NCBI GenBank assembly: GCA_030652255.1
Contig: JAUSAZ010000004.1
Location: 1 to 64,000 of the forward strand
Direction of reading: 5' to 3'
DNA length: 64,000 nt
Source: Myxococcales bacterium
Lineage (GTDB): Bacteria > Myxococcota_A > Polyangia > Polyangiales > Ga0077539
Shown here: piece by piece, positions 1 to 8,297 of the stretch
Numbering within the stretch: position 1 is the stretch's first letter
Layout of the letters: each line of letters begins with the position of its first letter
The notes under the pieces: model-generated
The model's database searches: none
What the model saw: the letters and a program-made list of their open reading frames with translations, nothing else
What the model was told of the DNA's origin: nothing
Made by a program: the position numbers and the translations under genes

Positions 1-58
1 CCGGAAGGTGCAGGCGACGAGCAACAGATTGCAGGGGATCGGCGTCCCTGTTCGACAG

Positions 59-77
59 CCCCGGACATTGTCCGGGG
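59..77. terminator. GC-rich hairpin, possible terminator
   Basis: Perfect inverted repeat: an 8-base arm CCCCGGAC at 59-66, a 3-base loop, then GTCCGGGG at 70-77. No T-run follows, so it is not a textbook intrinsic terminator. It could end a gene lying to the left of the window. Confidence 0.3.
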
Positions 78-202
78 CGCCCCTTGTTATTGCCCGGGGT
101 GAGGGCCAACGCCCGAACCCCGGCGACGCGCCATGGCTTGCACCGGCGCAAAGTGCCTGAAAACAAGCCGTTCCGGGAGATGTGTCCCGACGTGAACCAT
201 TC

Positions 203-286
203 ATGGAGAGGGGGGTCGGAGAGAGATGAAATCGCTTGAATTCTCGATCCTGCTCCCCCTCTCCATCCATGGAGAGGGGGCTGGGG
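203..286. repeat. REP-like palindromic repeat with three copies of one motif
   Basis: The motif ATGGAGAGGGGG occurs at 203-214 and again at 269-280. Its exact reverse complement CCCCCTCTCCAT lies at 255-266, only two bases from the last copy. The 255-280 segment is therefore a perfect 12-base inverted repeat, and 203-266 can fold into a longer imperfect hairpin. A short, symmetrical, intergenic arrangement of this kind fits a dispersed extragenic palindromic family. Whether other copies exist in the genome cannot be seen from here. Confidence 0.6.
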
Positions 287-318
287 GGTGAGGTCTCCCT
301 CCGGACCAACCCGGGGCG

Positions 319-2364
319 CTAGAGATAGACGCTGAGGGTTCCGAGCACGCTGAGGGGGCGGCCGGCGGTGAAGTGCTGCACGGGCACCCGGCTGGCGTCG
401 GCGTCGGCGGTGAAGTTGGAGGCGTAGGAGAAGGCGCCGTCGCGCCAGCGGGCGTCGGTGAGGTTGCGCGCGGCCACGCCGAGCTCGACGGGGCCGAGGC
501 GGGCGCTGGCCGCGGCGTCGAGGAGGAAGATGGCGGGCGAGCGCTCGCTGAAGGGGAGCGGTCGGTCGCCGAGGGCGGTGGCGCCGAGGGCGAAGGAGAG
601 GGTGAGGGCGTGGCCGAAGGGGCGGCCCACCTCGCGCACGTACACCGCATCGAGGCGCCCCACCCACGGCGGAACATACGGGACCAGGTAACCCGTGGCG
701 TCGAAGGTGGCCCGCGCGAAGGTGCCCGAGGCGATCACCTGGAGGCCGCGCAGCGGGGTGAAGCGCACCATCGCCGAGGCCCCGAGGCGGGTGGTGGCGG
801 CGCTCTCGGGGATGAGCACGTTCTGCCCGGAGGCGGGGTCGAAGATGAGGTCGCGGTCGACGTGGGTGCCGAAGACCGCGGCGGTGACCTGGACGCGCGG
901 GCGCCGCCAGCGGGCGCCGAGCTCGCCGGCGTTCACGACGGCGAAGGGCGCGCTCTCGCCGTCGCCGAGGGAGAGCGCCTGCGGCGAGCGAAAGCCACGG
1001 CCGTAGGCGCCGATGAGGGTGAAGCCCGCCCCGAGGTCGACCTCCGCGGTGACCCTCGGACCCACCTGGAAGCCCTGCGCGTCGCGGCGCCCGCGGGGCA
1101 CCCGCACCGTGCGGTCGACCAGCATCGTGGAGCGGTCGTCGATCTGGTAGGCGAGCGCATCGGCGCGCAACCCGCCGCGCAGGTGCACCCGGGAGTGCAC
1201 GTGCAGGTCGACGTCGGCGAACATCCCGATGTCGGTCGCGTCGACGTCGGCGTCGATCTCCGTGGTGTGGGTCACCTCGTCGGCGGCGCGCTGCCGCCCC
1301 ATGGCCTGCGTGGTGCGGTCGTGCCGCGCCGAGAGCCCGAACTCCACCGCGTGCGTGTGCCCGAGCAGCGCGAAGGTGCTGCGGTGCGTGGCGCGCAGGC
1401 CGACGGTGACGGCGTCGTAGCGCTGCTCGTAGCGGTCGCCGCGGGGGTCGAGGGCGAAGCCGGTGAAGTTCTCCTGGATGCGCAGCGCGCGCACCCCGGC
1501 GTGGGCGAGCACCGTGAAGCGCCCATGCCGCGTGGGCACCACCAGCTCGGTGAGCAGCGCCGCGCGCGAGGAGAAGCCCCCCTGGCGCAGGTCGTAGCTG
1601 CCGAAGAACCCTTGTGCGCCGCGCTGGTAGTCGTCCTCGCGTATCACCCCGGGGCTGTCGAAGCGGGCGCTGTACACCGTGGCCAGCGCCCGCAGCGAGC
1701 CGCCGCCCGAGAGCTGGCGCTGGTACTGCCCGAGCGCCGACGCCCGGCTCGCCGCCCGCTGGATCCCGTAGCCGTCGGTGCGGTAGAGCTCGCCCGCGAG
1801 GAAGGTCTCCCGGCGCTCGCCGCGGGGGGCCACCACCACCACGGCGCGGGCGGTGTTGAACATCCCGTAGCTCGCCCGCGCGAGGGCGCCGCGCTCGCTC
1901 ACGCCGAGGTCGAAGCGCGCGCTCCCGGCGACCGCGAAGTCACCCTGGCGCGGGTCGAAGGGCCCCTCCTGCACCCGCAGCCGGTCGACCACCTCGGGGA
2001 TCACGAAGTTCAGGTCGGCGTACCCGTGGCCGTGGACGTTGGACACCTCGTTGACGGGCAGACCCCCGACGGAGAACTCCACGTCCTGGCCGTGCTGCGC
2101 GTCGAAGCCGCGGAGGAAGAGCTGCTGCGCCTTGCCCTCGCCGCCGTGCTGCGCGAGGTAGAAGCCCGGGGCGAGCGAGAGCAGCTCCGCCGCGCTACCG
2201 CGGGGCACGAGCCGTAGCGCGCCCACGTCGAAGGTGAGGTCGCTGGCCGCGCGCCGCGGGGTCTCGCCGCGCACCGTCGCCCCGGGCTCGTCGTGGGCGA
2301 GGGCTGGCAGCGAAGACGTGAGCGCGGCAGCGCAGAGGAGGGCGGGGCGAAGCGGGCGTGTCAC
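319..2364 (-). CDS. TonB-dependent outer-membrane receptor
   Basis: Predicted outer-membrane receptor of 681 residues for TonB-energised uptake of a siderophore, cofactor, metal complex or glycan. The substrate cannot be told. A signal peptide spans about residues 1-23 (ALLCAAALTSSLPALA). The plug domain follows at about 40-150, with the typical LLSLAPGF, LFLRGFD, VGGLPVNEVS and VDRLRVQEGP motifs and a His-rich NVHGHGYAD segment. The rest is an alternating beta-barrel. I see no clear TonB box near the N-terminus, and the last residue is Leu rather than the usual Phe. The start is GTG with no strong Shine-Dalgarno sequence, chosen because it gives a clean signal peptide. It lies 46 bases downstream of mglA on the same strand, so it may be read through from mglBA, although a functional link is only inference. 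Confidence 0.88.
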   Translation of the reverse strand: MTRPLRPALLCAAALTSSLPALAHDEPGATVRGETPRRAASDLTFDVGALRLVPRGSAAELLSLAPGFYLAQHGGEGKAQQLFLRGFDAQHGQDVEFSVGGLPVNEVSNVHGHGYADLNFVIPEVVDRLRVQEGPFDPRQGDFAVAGSARFDLGVSERGALARASYGMFNTARAVVVVAPRGERRETFLAGELYRTDGYGIQRAASRASALGQYQRQLSGGGSLRALATVYSARFDSPGVIREDDYQRGAQGFFGSYDLRQGGFSSRAALLTELVVPTRHGRFTVLAHAGVRALRIQENFTGFALDPRGDRYEQRYDAVTVGLRATHRSTFALLGHTHAVEFGLSARHDRTTQAMGRQRAADEVTHTTEIDADVDATDIGMFADVDLHVHSRVHLRGGLRADALAYQIDDRSTMLVDRTVRVPRGRRDAQGFQVGPRVTAEVDLGAGFTLIGAYGRGFRSPQALSLGDGESAPFAVVNAGELGARWRRPRVQVTAAVFGTHVDRDLIFDPASGQNVLIPESAATTRLGASAMVRFTPLRGLQVIASGTFARATFDATGYLVPYVPPWVGRLDAVYVREVGRPFGHALTLSFALGATALGDRPLPFSERSPAIFLLDAAASARLGPVELGVAARNLTDARWRDGAFSYASNFTADADASRVPVQHFTAGRPLSVLGTLSVYL

Positions 2365-2410
2365 TCAATCGGGATGAGTAACACAGGGCCGGGGAGGGAG
2401 GAGAGAGGCG

Positions 2411-3004
2411 TCAGGCGCCGGCGCCGCGCTTGAGCTCGGTGAGCACGGACTTGGCGACGGCCTTGAGGGTGTCGAAGACGCCGATGCCCTTGCTGGCGAC
2501 GGCCTCGTAGTCGGGGTGGTGCGTCGGGTTGAGGAGCTCGCGGAGTTCTTCGACCGGGGCGATCTCCGGGAGGTCGCGCTTGTTGTACTGCACCACGAAG
2601 GGGAGCTTCTCGAGCGCGTAGCCCTGCTCGGCGAGGTTGCCTTGGAGGTTTTCGAGCGACTCCATGTTGGCCTCGACGCGGCCGATCTGCGAGTCGGCGA
2701 CGAAGACCACGCCGTCGACGCCCTTCAGGATGAGCTTGCGCGAGGCGTCGTAGAAGACCTGGCCGGGCACCGTGTACAGGTGGAAGCGGGTCTTGAATCC
2801 GCGGATCTCACCGAGCGAGAGCGGCAGGAAGTCGAAGAAGAGCGTGCGGTCCTGCTCCGTGGCGAGGGAGATCATCTTGCCCTTCGCCTCGGGGGCGGTG
2901 CGCTGGTAGATCCACTGGAGGTTGGTGGTCTTGCCGCACAGCCCGGGGCCGTAATAGACGATCTTGCAGTTGATCTCGCGCTGACCGTAGTTGATGAAGG
3001 ACAT
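2411..3004 (-). CDS. mglA: MglA, Ras-like polarity GTPase
   Basis: Small cytoplasmic GTPase of 197 residues that sets the leading pole and activates gliding and type IV pilus motility in myxobacteria. The P-loop GPGLCGKT is at 19-26. The switch-II region reads TVPGQ, with Thr78 and Gln82 in the positions known for Myxococcus MglA, where Thr replaces the Asp of ordinary Ras-like proteins. The guanine-specificity motif NKRD lies near 141-144, and length and sequence match the family closely. A GAGG sequence sits 7 bases before the ATG. It is preceded by its GTPase-activating partner mglB after a 21-base gap, the conserved mglBA order, and is presumably transcribed from upstream of mglB. Confidence 0.97.
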   Translation of the reverse strand: MSFINYGQREINCKIVYYGPGLCGKTTNLQWIYQRTAPEAKGKMISLATEQDRTLFFDFLPLSLGEIRGFKTRFHLYTVPGQVFYDASRKLILKGVDGVVFVADSQIGRVEANMESLENLQGNLAEQGYALEKLPFVVQYNKRDLPEIAPVEELRELLNPTHHPDYEAVASKGIGVFDTLKAVAKSVLTELKRGAGA

Positions 3005-3025
3005 CGATCGCCTCGGTGAGGGGGG

Positions 3026-3499
3026 TCAGTCGTTGAAGAGGTTGTCGATGTCCTCGTCGGTGATCTCGGCGAAGGGCGCCCCGTCGCTGCCGTGGGGGAT
3101 GCGCTTCGCGAGGGCCTCGAAGATGGTGTTGAGCTCGTCGCTCGCGCGCTTCACCCGCAGGCGCACCAGGCCGAGCGTGGCGCGGGAGTCGAAGATCACC
3201 GCGAGGATGACCCGGTTGCCCACCAGCTGGATGTGGATGTTGGCCTTCACGCCCTCGTGAAACTGCGTGGGGAACTCGTTCTCCTTCAGCAGCTTCGCCA
3301 TGCCGCCCATGGCCGCGATGGTGCCCGCGATGAGCGACGCGAGGGAGGTGGTGTCGAGGTTCTCCGTCTCCCCGCTCGCGGCGATGAGCTGGCCGTTCTT
3401 GTCGACGATGCACACCACCCGGGCGTTGGCATCGCGCACGAGCTTGTCCACCACCACCTGGATCTGGTTCAGCTCGTCCTCGTACATCACCACGTTCAT
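3026..3499 (-). CDS. mglB: MglB, roadblock/LC7 GTPase-activating protein
   Basis: 157-residue Roadblock/LC7 protein, the GAP for MglA. In the known system MglB dimers at the lagging pole stimulate MglA GTP hydrolysis and keep MglA-GTP at the leading pole. The roadblock core covers about residues 8-125 with the typical VCIVDKNGQLIAASGE strand-turn and the GGMAKLLKE helix. The acidic C-terminus (EITDEDIDNLFND) is the flexible tail of the family. A GGAG lies 9 bases before the ATG. It is first in the mglBA operon. About 170 bases upstream separate it from the divergent HAD hydrolase, so its promoter should lie between 3500 and 3670. Confidence 0.96.
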   Translation of the reverse strand: MNVVMYEDELNQIQVVVDKLVRDANARVVCIVDKNGQLIAASGETENLDTTSLASLIAGTIAAMGGMAKLLKENEFPTQFHEGVKANIHIQLVGNRVILAVIFDSRATLGLVRLRVKRASDELNTIFEALAKRIPHGSDGAPFAEITDEDIDNLFND

Positions 3500-3671
3500 G
3501 ATCGTCGGCTCCGGAGCCCCCGCGTCGTGGAGAGTGGTAGCCGCGATCTCGGCGCGACGACGCTAGGGTTTCGCACCGGGCATACCAGAGCCACAACGCG
3601 CGGAGCAACCCCCGACGTCGAACCTACACCGCCTCCTAAGGGCATCCGTGGCATCGTGCGGCGCAACCCCG

Positions 3672-4373
3672 ATGCTGCAGGCCGCACTCTTCGACTTCAA
3701 CGGCGTGCTCGTGGACGACGAGCAGCTACACCTCGATGGCTTCAACGCCGCGCTGCGCCCGGCGGGGGTGACCGTCTCTCCGGCGGACTACAACGACCGG
3801 TACCTGGGCTTCGACGACCGGGGGGCCTTCGTGGCGATGCTCCGCGACCACGGGCTGGAGCACGGCCCCGAGCGGTTGGCCGCCCTCATCGCCGCCAAGA
3901 GCGTGGTGTACGCCGAGCTCGCCGCCCGCTCGCTGAAGGTCTTCGAGGGCGCCGCGGAGCTTCTGCGGGCGACCGGGGCGAGGGTGCCGGTGGCCATCGT
4001 GAGCGGCGCCCTGCGCGGCGAGATCGACGTCGCCCTGCGGCTGATGGGGGCCGAAGGGGTCGCGCGGGTGATCGTCGCCGCCGAGGACGTGGCCGCGTGC
4101 AAGCCCGACCCGGAGGGCTACCTCCGGGGCATCGAGCTCCTCGGGGCCCCGGCGGGCGCGCTCGACCCGGGCTGCTGCGTGGCCGTGGAGGACAGCGTCG
4201 CGGGGGTGGAGTCGGCGCGCGCGGCGGGGCTCTGCGTGGTGGCCGTGGCGCACACCTACGACCCGGCGACCCTGCGCGCGGCGGGCGCCCACGCGGTGGC
4301 CGCGCACGTCCGGGAGCTCAGCGTCGACGCGCTCGACGCGGCGGTGCGCGCGGCGGACTTGCATCGTCGTTGA
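3672..4373 (+). CDS. HAD-superfamily hydrolase, beta-phosphoglucomutase-like
   Basis: Soluble HAD hydrolase of about 233 residues with an alpha-helical cap of the beta-phosphoglucomutase/phosphatase type. Motif I is DFNGVLVD near residue 8. The first Asp (nucleophile) is present but the second Asp of the usual DxD is Asn. Motif II is VSGALRGE (Ser). A Lys lies in CKPDPEGY (motif III), followed by VEDSVAGVESARAAG (motif IV). The Asn variant also occurs in cap-type HAD families, so the protein is probably active, on an unknown phosphorylated metabolite. The ATG at 3672 was preferred because motif I then begins at the usual distance. A longer start at 3648 is possible. It stands divergent from mglB and 66 bases before the FrzS/AglZ-like gene. 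Confidence 0.85.
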   Translation: MLQAALFDFNGVLVDDEQLHLDGFNAALRPAGVTVSPADYNDRYLGFDDRGAFVAMLRDHGLEHGPERLAALIAAKSVVYAELAARSLKVFEGAAELLRATGARVPVAIVSGALRGEIDVALRLMGAEGVARVIVAAEDVAACKPDPEGYLRGIELLGAPAGALDPGCCVAVEDSVAGVESARAAGLCVVAVAHTYDPATLRAAGAHAVAAHVRELSVDALDAAVRAADLHRR

Positions 4374-4399
4374 CCTTTCGAGCGCCGCCGCCCTACGCT
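4370..4399 (+). promoter_or_regulatory. Candidate sigma70-type promoter before the FrzS/AglZ-like gene
   Basis: TTGACC at 4370-4375 and TACGCT at 4394-4399 are separated by 18 bases. They lie about 40 bases before the start of the pseudo-receiver gene and overlap the stop codon of the HAD gene. The -35 match is good (5 of 6) and the -10 weak (3 of 6). Confidence 0.3.
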
Positions 4400-4439
4400 G
4401 AAACGCGCTGCCCTCGGCGGCGATGGAGCGTAGAGATCA

Positions 4440-6680
4440 ATGAGCGCGCTGAAGGTCCTGATCTTCGAGTACGACCGACCCTTCGCCGACGCGCTGGAGC
4501 GGGCCTTCGCCCGCCGCGGGTGCTCGGTGCGGGTGGTCGATGACGGCCAGGTGGGCCTCGACGTCGCGCTCGACGACCGCCCCGGGCTCATCATCCTGGC
4601 GATCGAGCTGCCGCGCATGAACGGCTTCGCGGTGTGCAACCGCATCAAGAAGCACCCCGACCTCAAGGACATCCCGCTGGTGATCGTCTCGTCGGACTCG
4701 CCGCCGGAGACCTTCGAGCAGCACAGCAAGCTGCGCACGCGCGCCGAAGACTACGCCCACAAGCCCATCGACCCGGAGGCCCTCATCGCCCGCGCGGCGG
4801 CCTTCGTGGAGATCCCCGCGGCCCGCGACAGCGAGATCATGGTCGACGAGGAGGCCATCGAGGAGGCCGCCGACGACGCGCCGATCAACCTCGACGACGA
4901 CATGAGCGGCCTCTCCGACGCGGCCTTCGACAGCATCGTGCTCGACAGCGTGCCGCCGACGGCGCCGATGAGCGCCGCGTCGCTGCTCGAGCCGCTGCCC
5001 GACCCCAGGCCGACGTCGGGCCGCCCCGCGGCGCCGGCCGCCAGCTCCGACGACTTCGAGGACTACACCATGGTGTCGTCGAGCGCGGAGCTCCCGCTCA
5101 ACCTCGCCGACATCGCGCGCGCGGTGCAGGCCAGCCCGCAGCCCCCGCCCCTCGGCGCGTCGGCCCCGCCGCCGCGGGTCACCCCGCCGTCGCTCGCGCG
5201 CGTCGCGCCCCCGCTGCCGCCCCCGAGCCTGCCGTCCTTCTCGCCGCCCCCCGCGGCGGCGGCGCCCTCGCTGGCGCCCGCCCCGCTCCCCCCGCAGACC
5301 TCCGCGGCGCAGCTCGAGGCCGAGCGCCTCCAGCGCCGCGTCGAGGAGCTGGAGCGAGAGCTGTCGGCGGCGCAGGCGGCGACCCAGCGCGTGGTCGACC
5401 TCACCGAGGACAACCAGCGGCTGAGGGCCCAGGGCGACGAGCTCGCGCGGGTCACCAGGGAGCTGGAGGAGAAGCTCCGGGCGTCGGCCCCGCCGGCGCT
5501 CGCCGGGGGCACCTCGCCGTCGCGGCCGGGCGGGGTCTCGACCCGGGAGTTCCTGGAGCTGCGCGAGTCGCTCAACCGCAAGGACAAGGAGATCCTCGCG
5601 CGCGACCGGGAGCTCATCGAGCTGCGCGACAAGCTGCTCCAGGCGGAGATGTCCACGGCCGACATCGACGACCGCCTCGCCGAGCGCGACCAGGAGGTCA
5701 TCGCCGCGCGACAGGCCGTCGAGGCCGTGCGGGCCGAGCTCGAGTCCGAGGTCGCGCGGCGGTCAGGCTTCGAGCGGGCGCTCACCGAGGCGCGCGAGGC
5801 CACCAGCCAGGGCGAGGCCACGCTCCGGCAGCAGCTCGCGGAGGCCGAGGCCCGGCAGGGCGCCGCCGCCGAGGCGCACCAGCGGGAGCTCGCGTCGCTG
5901 CGGGCCGAGGTCGAGGCCGGCGTCACTGCGAGCGCTGCGCAGGCCGCGCAGCTCGCCGCGAGCGCGGCCGCCGAGGCGGCGCTGCGGGAGGAGCACGCCC
6001 GGGCCCTCGAGGCCGCGCGCTCGGAGTCGCGCGCGCTCGCGGAGCAGGGCGAGGCGTCCGCGCGGTCGGAGCTGGAGGCCGCCCTCGAGGCCGCGCGCTC
6101 CGAGCACTCGGCGGCGCTCGCGTCGCTGCGGTCGGAGCACGCCGCGGTGGTCGACTCGCTGCGCGCGGACTACACCGGCGCGGTCGAGGCGGTGAAGGCC
6201 GAGCACGGCCGCGCCCTCGAGGCGAAGCTCGCCGAGCACGCCGCGGCCACCGAGGCGCTGCGCTCGGAGCACGCCGCGGCCCTCGAGGCGGCGCGCGCCG
6301 AGCGGGAGCAGGGCCTCGGCGCCCTCGTCGAAGAGCACGCCACGGCCCTCGCGGCGGCGGCGGCGCTCACCGCGGCGGCGGTGGCCGAGGAGGCCTCCAC
6401 CCGGCGCGAGCTCACCGACCGCATCGCCGGCCTCGATGGGGAGCTCTCCGTGGCCCGCTCGCAGGCCGCCGCGCTCGCGTCCGACCTCGCCGCCGCCAAC
6501 GCGAGGGCCGACGAGGCCGCCCGCGAGCTCGCCTCGCTGCGCGACCGCCTCGGCGCGATGGAGCGCCGCCAGTCCGCGGCCGAGGCGCTGCTCGACCGGG
6601 CGCGCCAGGCCATGGAGATCGCCGCGGGCCTCGTGCACGCCGCGGCGCACGAGGCGCCCGCCGAGGCCTCCGAGGCGTAG
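4440..6680 (+). CDS. FrzS/AglZ-like pseudo-receiver coiled-coil protein
   Basis: 746-residue protein with the architecture of the myxobacterial motility proteins FrzS and AglZ. Residues 1-125 form a response-regulator receiver fold, then a low-complexity Pro/Ala linker (about 170-285), then a long coiled coil (about 290-735) rich in repeats such as RSEHAAALEAARAE. The phospho-acceptor position in LIILAIELPRMNG is Ala54 instead of Asp, so it is a pseudo-receiver, as in FrzS. The acidic patch after the receiver (IMVDEEAIEEA, INLDDDMSGLSD) may be a partner-binding site. FrzS marks the leading pole for type IV pili and AglZ binds MglA. Location less than 1 kb from mglBA supports a motility or polarity role. 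Which of the two it matches functionally cannot be settled from sequence alone. Confidence 0.8.
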   Translation: MSALKVLIFEYDRPFADALERAFARRGCSVRVVDDGQVGLDVALDDRPGLIILAIELPRMNGFAVCNRIKKHPDLKDIPLVIVSSDSPPETFEQHSKLRTRAEDYAHKPIDPEALIARAAAFVEIPAARDSEIMVDEEAIEEAADDAPINLDDDMSGLSDAAFDSIVLDSVPPTAPMSAASLLEPLPDPRPTSGRPAAPAASSDDFEDYTMVSSSAELPLNLADIARAVQASPQPPPLGASAPPPRVTPPSLARVAPPLPPPSLPSFSPPPAAAAPSLAPAPLPPQTSAAQLEAERLQRRVEELERELSAAQAATQRVVDLTEDNQRLRAQGDELARVTRELEEKLRASAPPALAGGTSPSRPGGVSTREFLELRESLNRKDKEILARDRELIELRDKLLQAEMSTADIDDRLAERDQEVIAARQAVEAVRAELESEVARRSGFERALTEAREATSQGEATLRQQLAEAEARQGAAAEAHQRELASLRAEVEAGVTASAAQAAQLAASAAAEAALREEHARALEAARSESRALAEQGEASARSELEAALEAARSEHSAALASLRSEHAAVVDSLRADYTGAVEAVKAEHGRALEAKLAEHAAATEALRSEHAAALEAARAEREQGLGALVEEHATALAAAAALTAAAVAEEASTRRELTDRIAGLDGELSVARSQAAALASDLAAANARADEAARELASLRDRLGAMERRQSAAEALLDRARQAMEIAAGLVHAAAHEAPAEASEA

Positions 6681-6703
6681 GCCCGGCGCCCTCTCCCTCT
6701 CCG

Positions 6704-8269
6704 CTACCTGCGCCGCAGCACGCGCCGGATGCGGGCGAACTCCGCGGGCGTCACCTCCCGGGTCACCACCAGCAGCGCGACGTAGAGGAGCGCCACCGCC
6801 GCGGCGCCCACGAGGGTGCCCACCTTGCCGGGCCACGGCACCCACGCGCCCACCGCGGCGGCGCCGACGCCGCACGCCACGACGCGGGCCGCGGTCGTGA
6901 TCGAGAGGAAGGCCCCGAAGGTGCGGCGCACGTAGGTTCCCACCAGCACGAGCCCGACGAGGCAGCCGAAGAGGGTGCCGAGGGCGGTGTGGGTGAGGGC
7001 GCTGAGGTCGGCGGGCGAGAGGGCGAGGCCCACGAGGTTGCCCGCGAACACCGCGGCCAGCATCGCCGCCATGAGGGTGGTGGCGGCGCCCGTGCGCCCG
7101 GCGGCGAGCACGATGGTGGTGCCGATGACCGACAGGGCGAAGGCGCCCTGCGCCAGGGAGAGCCAGCGCAGCACCGGGGCGCCGAGGTCGAAGGGGGGGC
7201 GGTACGCGAGGCGCAGCACGCCGCCGGGCATGGCCCCGAGCACGGCGAGCATGGCGCCGAGGGCGAGCGCGCTGAAGCGCAGGGCGCCGCGCACGAAGCC
7301 CGCGGTGGCCTCGCGGTCGCCCTCCAGCGTGCTCTTCGACACCACCGGGAAGACCACGAAGGTCACCGCGAGCAGCAGCTGGTACGGCAGGAAGGCGAAG
7401 TTCTGGACGGCCTTGTAGACGCCCGCGAGGGTGTTGATGGCCGCCTCGTCGACGCCCTCGCGGCGCGAGAGCAGGGCCTTCATCACCAGCAGGTCGGCCT
7501 GGAGCACCAGGTTGAGCGCGAGCTGGTAGACCAGCACCGGGGCGAAGAAGCGGGCGTAGCTGCGGGCGAAGACCCCCGTGGAGACGCCGCCGGCGGCGGG
7601 CGCGCGCAGGTCGTCGCGGTGGAGGGCGAGGGCCGCCAGCAGGATGAGCACGCTCGCGATGGCGAAGCCCGTGATGGCCCCGGTGACCCGCAGCGGCGTC
7701 GCCGCGAGCCCGAGGATGAGCCCGGTGCGCAGCGTGGCGAAGGTGATGTCGAGCCCGGCCTGCGCGCGGAAGCGGCGCCGCCCGTTGAGGGCGCCCACCA
7801 GGGCCGCGTACACGCTGTAGTCCGCGACGACGACGGCGCCGATGCGCAGGAGGGGAGGGAGGCGGGTGTCGTGCAGCACGCCCGCGCCCAGGAGGTCGGC
7901 CCCGGCGAACAGCGTGCCCGCGAGGGAGAGCCCGAGCGCGGCGTGGATGAGCAGGCCCTTGCGGAGCGCGGTGACCCCGCCGTCGGTGACCGCGTGCGAC
8001 ATCGCCTGGATGCTGCCCGCCACCACCACGTTGTTGAGGATCGAGATGACGTTGAGCACCACCCCGTAGAGCCCGTAGCCCTCGCCCAGCAGCAGCCGCG
8101 TCAGCACGATGGGCTGCGCGAAGCCCGTCACCATGAACCACGCCTTGGCCGCGGCGATGACCGCCACGCCGCGGGTCGACTCGCGCGCGGTCGCCTCGGC
8201 CTTCGCGCTCGCCTCGGTCTCGTCGGGTTCGGTCTCGCGGTAGGTCGCCACGGCGCGGTGGATCACCAC
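6704..8269 (-). CDS. Polysaccharide flippase, MATE/MurJ-Wzx superfamily
   Basis: Integral membrane protein of 521 residues with about 12-14 hydrophobic helices. It belongs to the oligosaccharide flippase (Wzx/SpoVB/MurJ-like) superfamily that moves lipid-linked sugars across the inner membrane. The first helices carry the typical AKAWFMVTGFAQPIVLTRLL and GEGYGLYGVVLNV motifs (early residues small or charged), and similar pairs recur at about residues 220 and 370. A short charged N-terminus (about 40 residues, Glu/Ala/Arg-rich) precedes helix 1. No glycosyltransferases lie beside it, so the cargo (capsule, O-antigen, slime or peptidoglycan precursor) cannot be named. The GTG start lacks a clear Shine-Dalgarno sequence and could be one codon later. 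It faces the FrzS/AglZ-like gene convergently. Confidence 0.8.
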   Translation of the reverse strand: MVIHRAVATYRETEPDETEASAKAEATARESTRGVAVIAAAKAWFMVTGFAQPIVLTRLLLGEGYGLYGVVLNVISILNNVVVAGSIQAMSHAVTDGGVTALRKGLLIHAALGLSLAGTLFAGADLLGAGVLHDTRLPPLLRIGAVVVADYSVYAALVGALNGRRRFRAQAGLDITFATLRTGLILGLAATPLRVTGAITGFAIASVLILLAALALHRDDLRAPAAGGVSTGVFARSYARFFAPVLVYQLALNLVLQADLLVMKALLSRREGVDEAAINTLAGVYKAVQNFAFLPYQLLLAVTFVVFPVVSKSTLEGDREATAGFVRGALRFSALALGAMLAVLGAMPGGVLRLAYRPPFDLGAPVLRWLSLAQGAFALSVIGTTIVLAAGRTGAATTLMAAMLAAVFAGNLVGLALSPADLSALTHTALGTLFGCLVGLVLVGTYVRRTFGAFLSITTAARVVACGVGAAAVGAWVPWPGKVGTLVGAAAVALLYVALLVVTREVTPAEFARIRRVLRRR

Positions 8270-8297
8270 ACTCTGCCGCGGCTGTCCAGGCAGCGTC

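Larger units (their letters stand above)
1..318. other. Non-coding left edge
   Basis: No frame here reads as a recognisable protein on either strand. Short open frames run into the region from the left edge but show no familiar motif and no clear third-position GC pattern. The stretch holds a GC hairpin at 59-77 and a palindromic repeat at 203-286, both listed separately. It may contain the 3' end of a gene lying outside the window, but nothing supports naming one. Confidence 0.5.

Noticed and set aside
1..120. Possible tRNA or T-arm-like GTTCGACAG segment
   Set aside because: The TTCGA with short flanking stem does not extend to a complete cloverleaf or CCA end.
373..2217. 614-residue plus-strand open frame opposite the TonB receptor
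   Set aside because: It is a shadow of the receptor gene in high-GC DNA, with His/Arg/Gly/Val-rich composition and no domain features.
3092..4543. 483-residue plus-strand frame across mglB and the HAD gene
   Set aside because: Antisense or out-of-frame to two clearly recognised genes, with Arg/Gly-rich low-complexity content.
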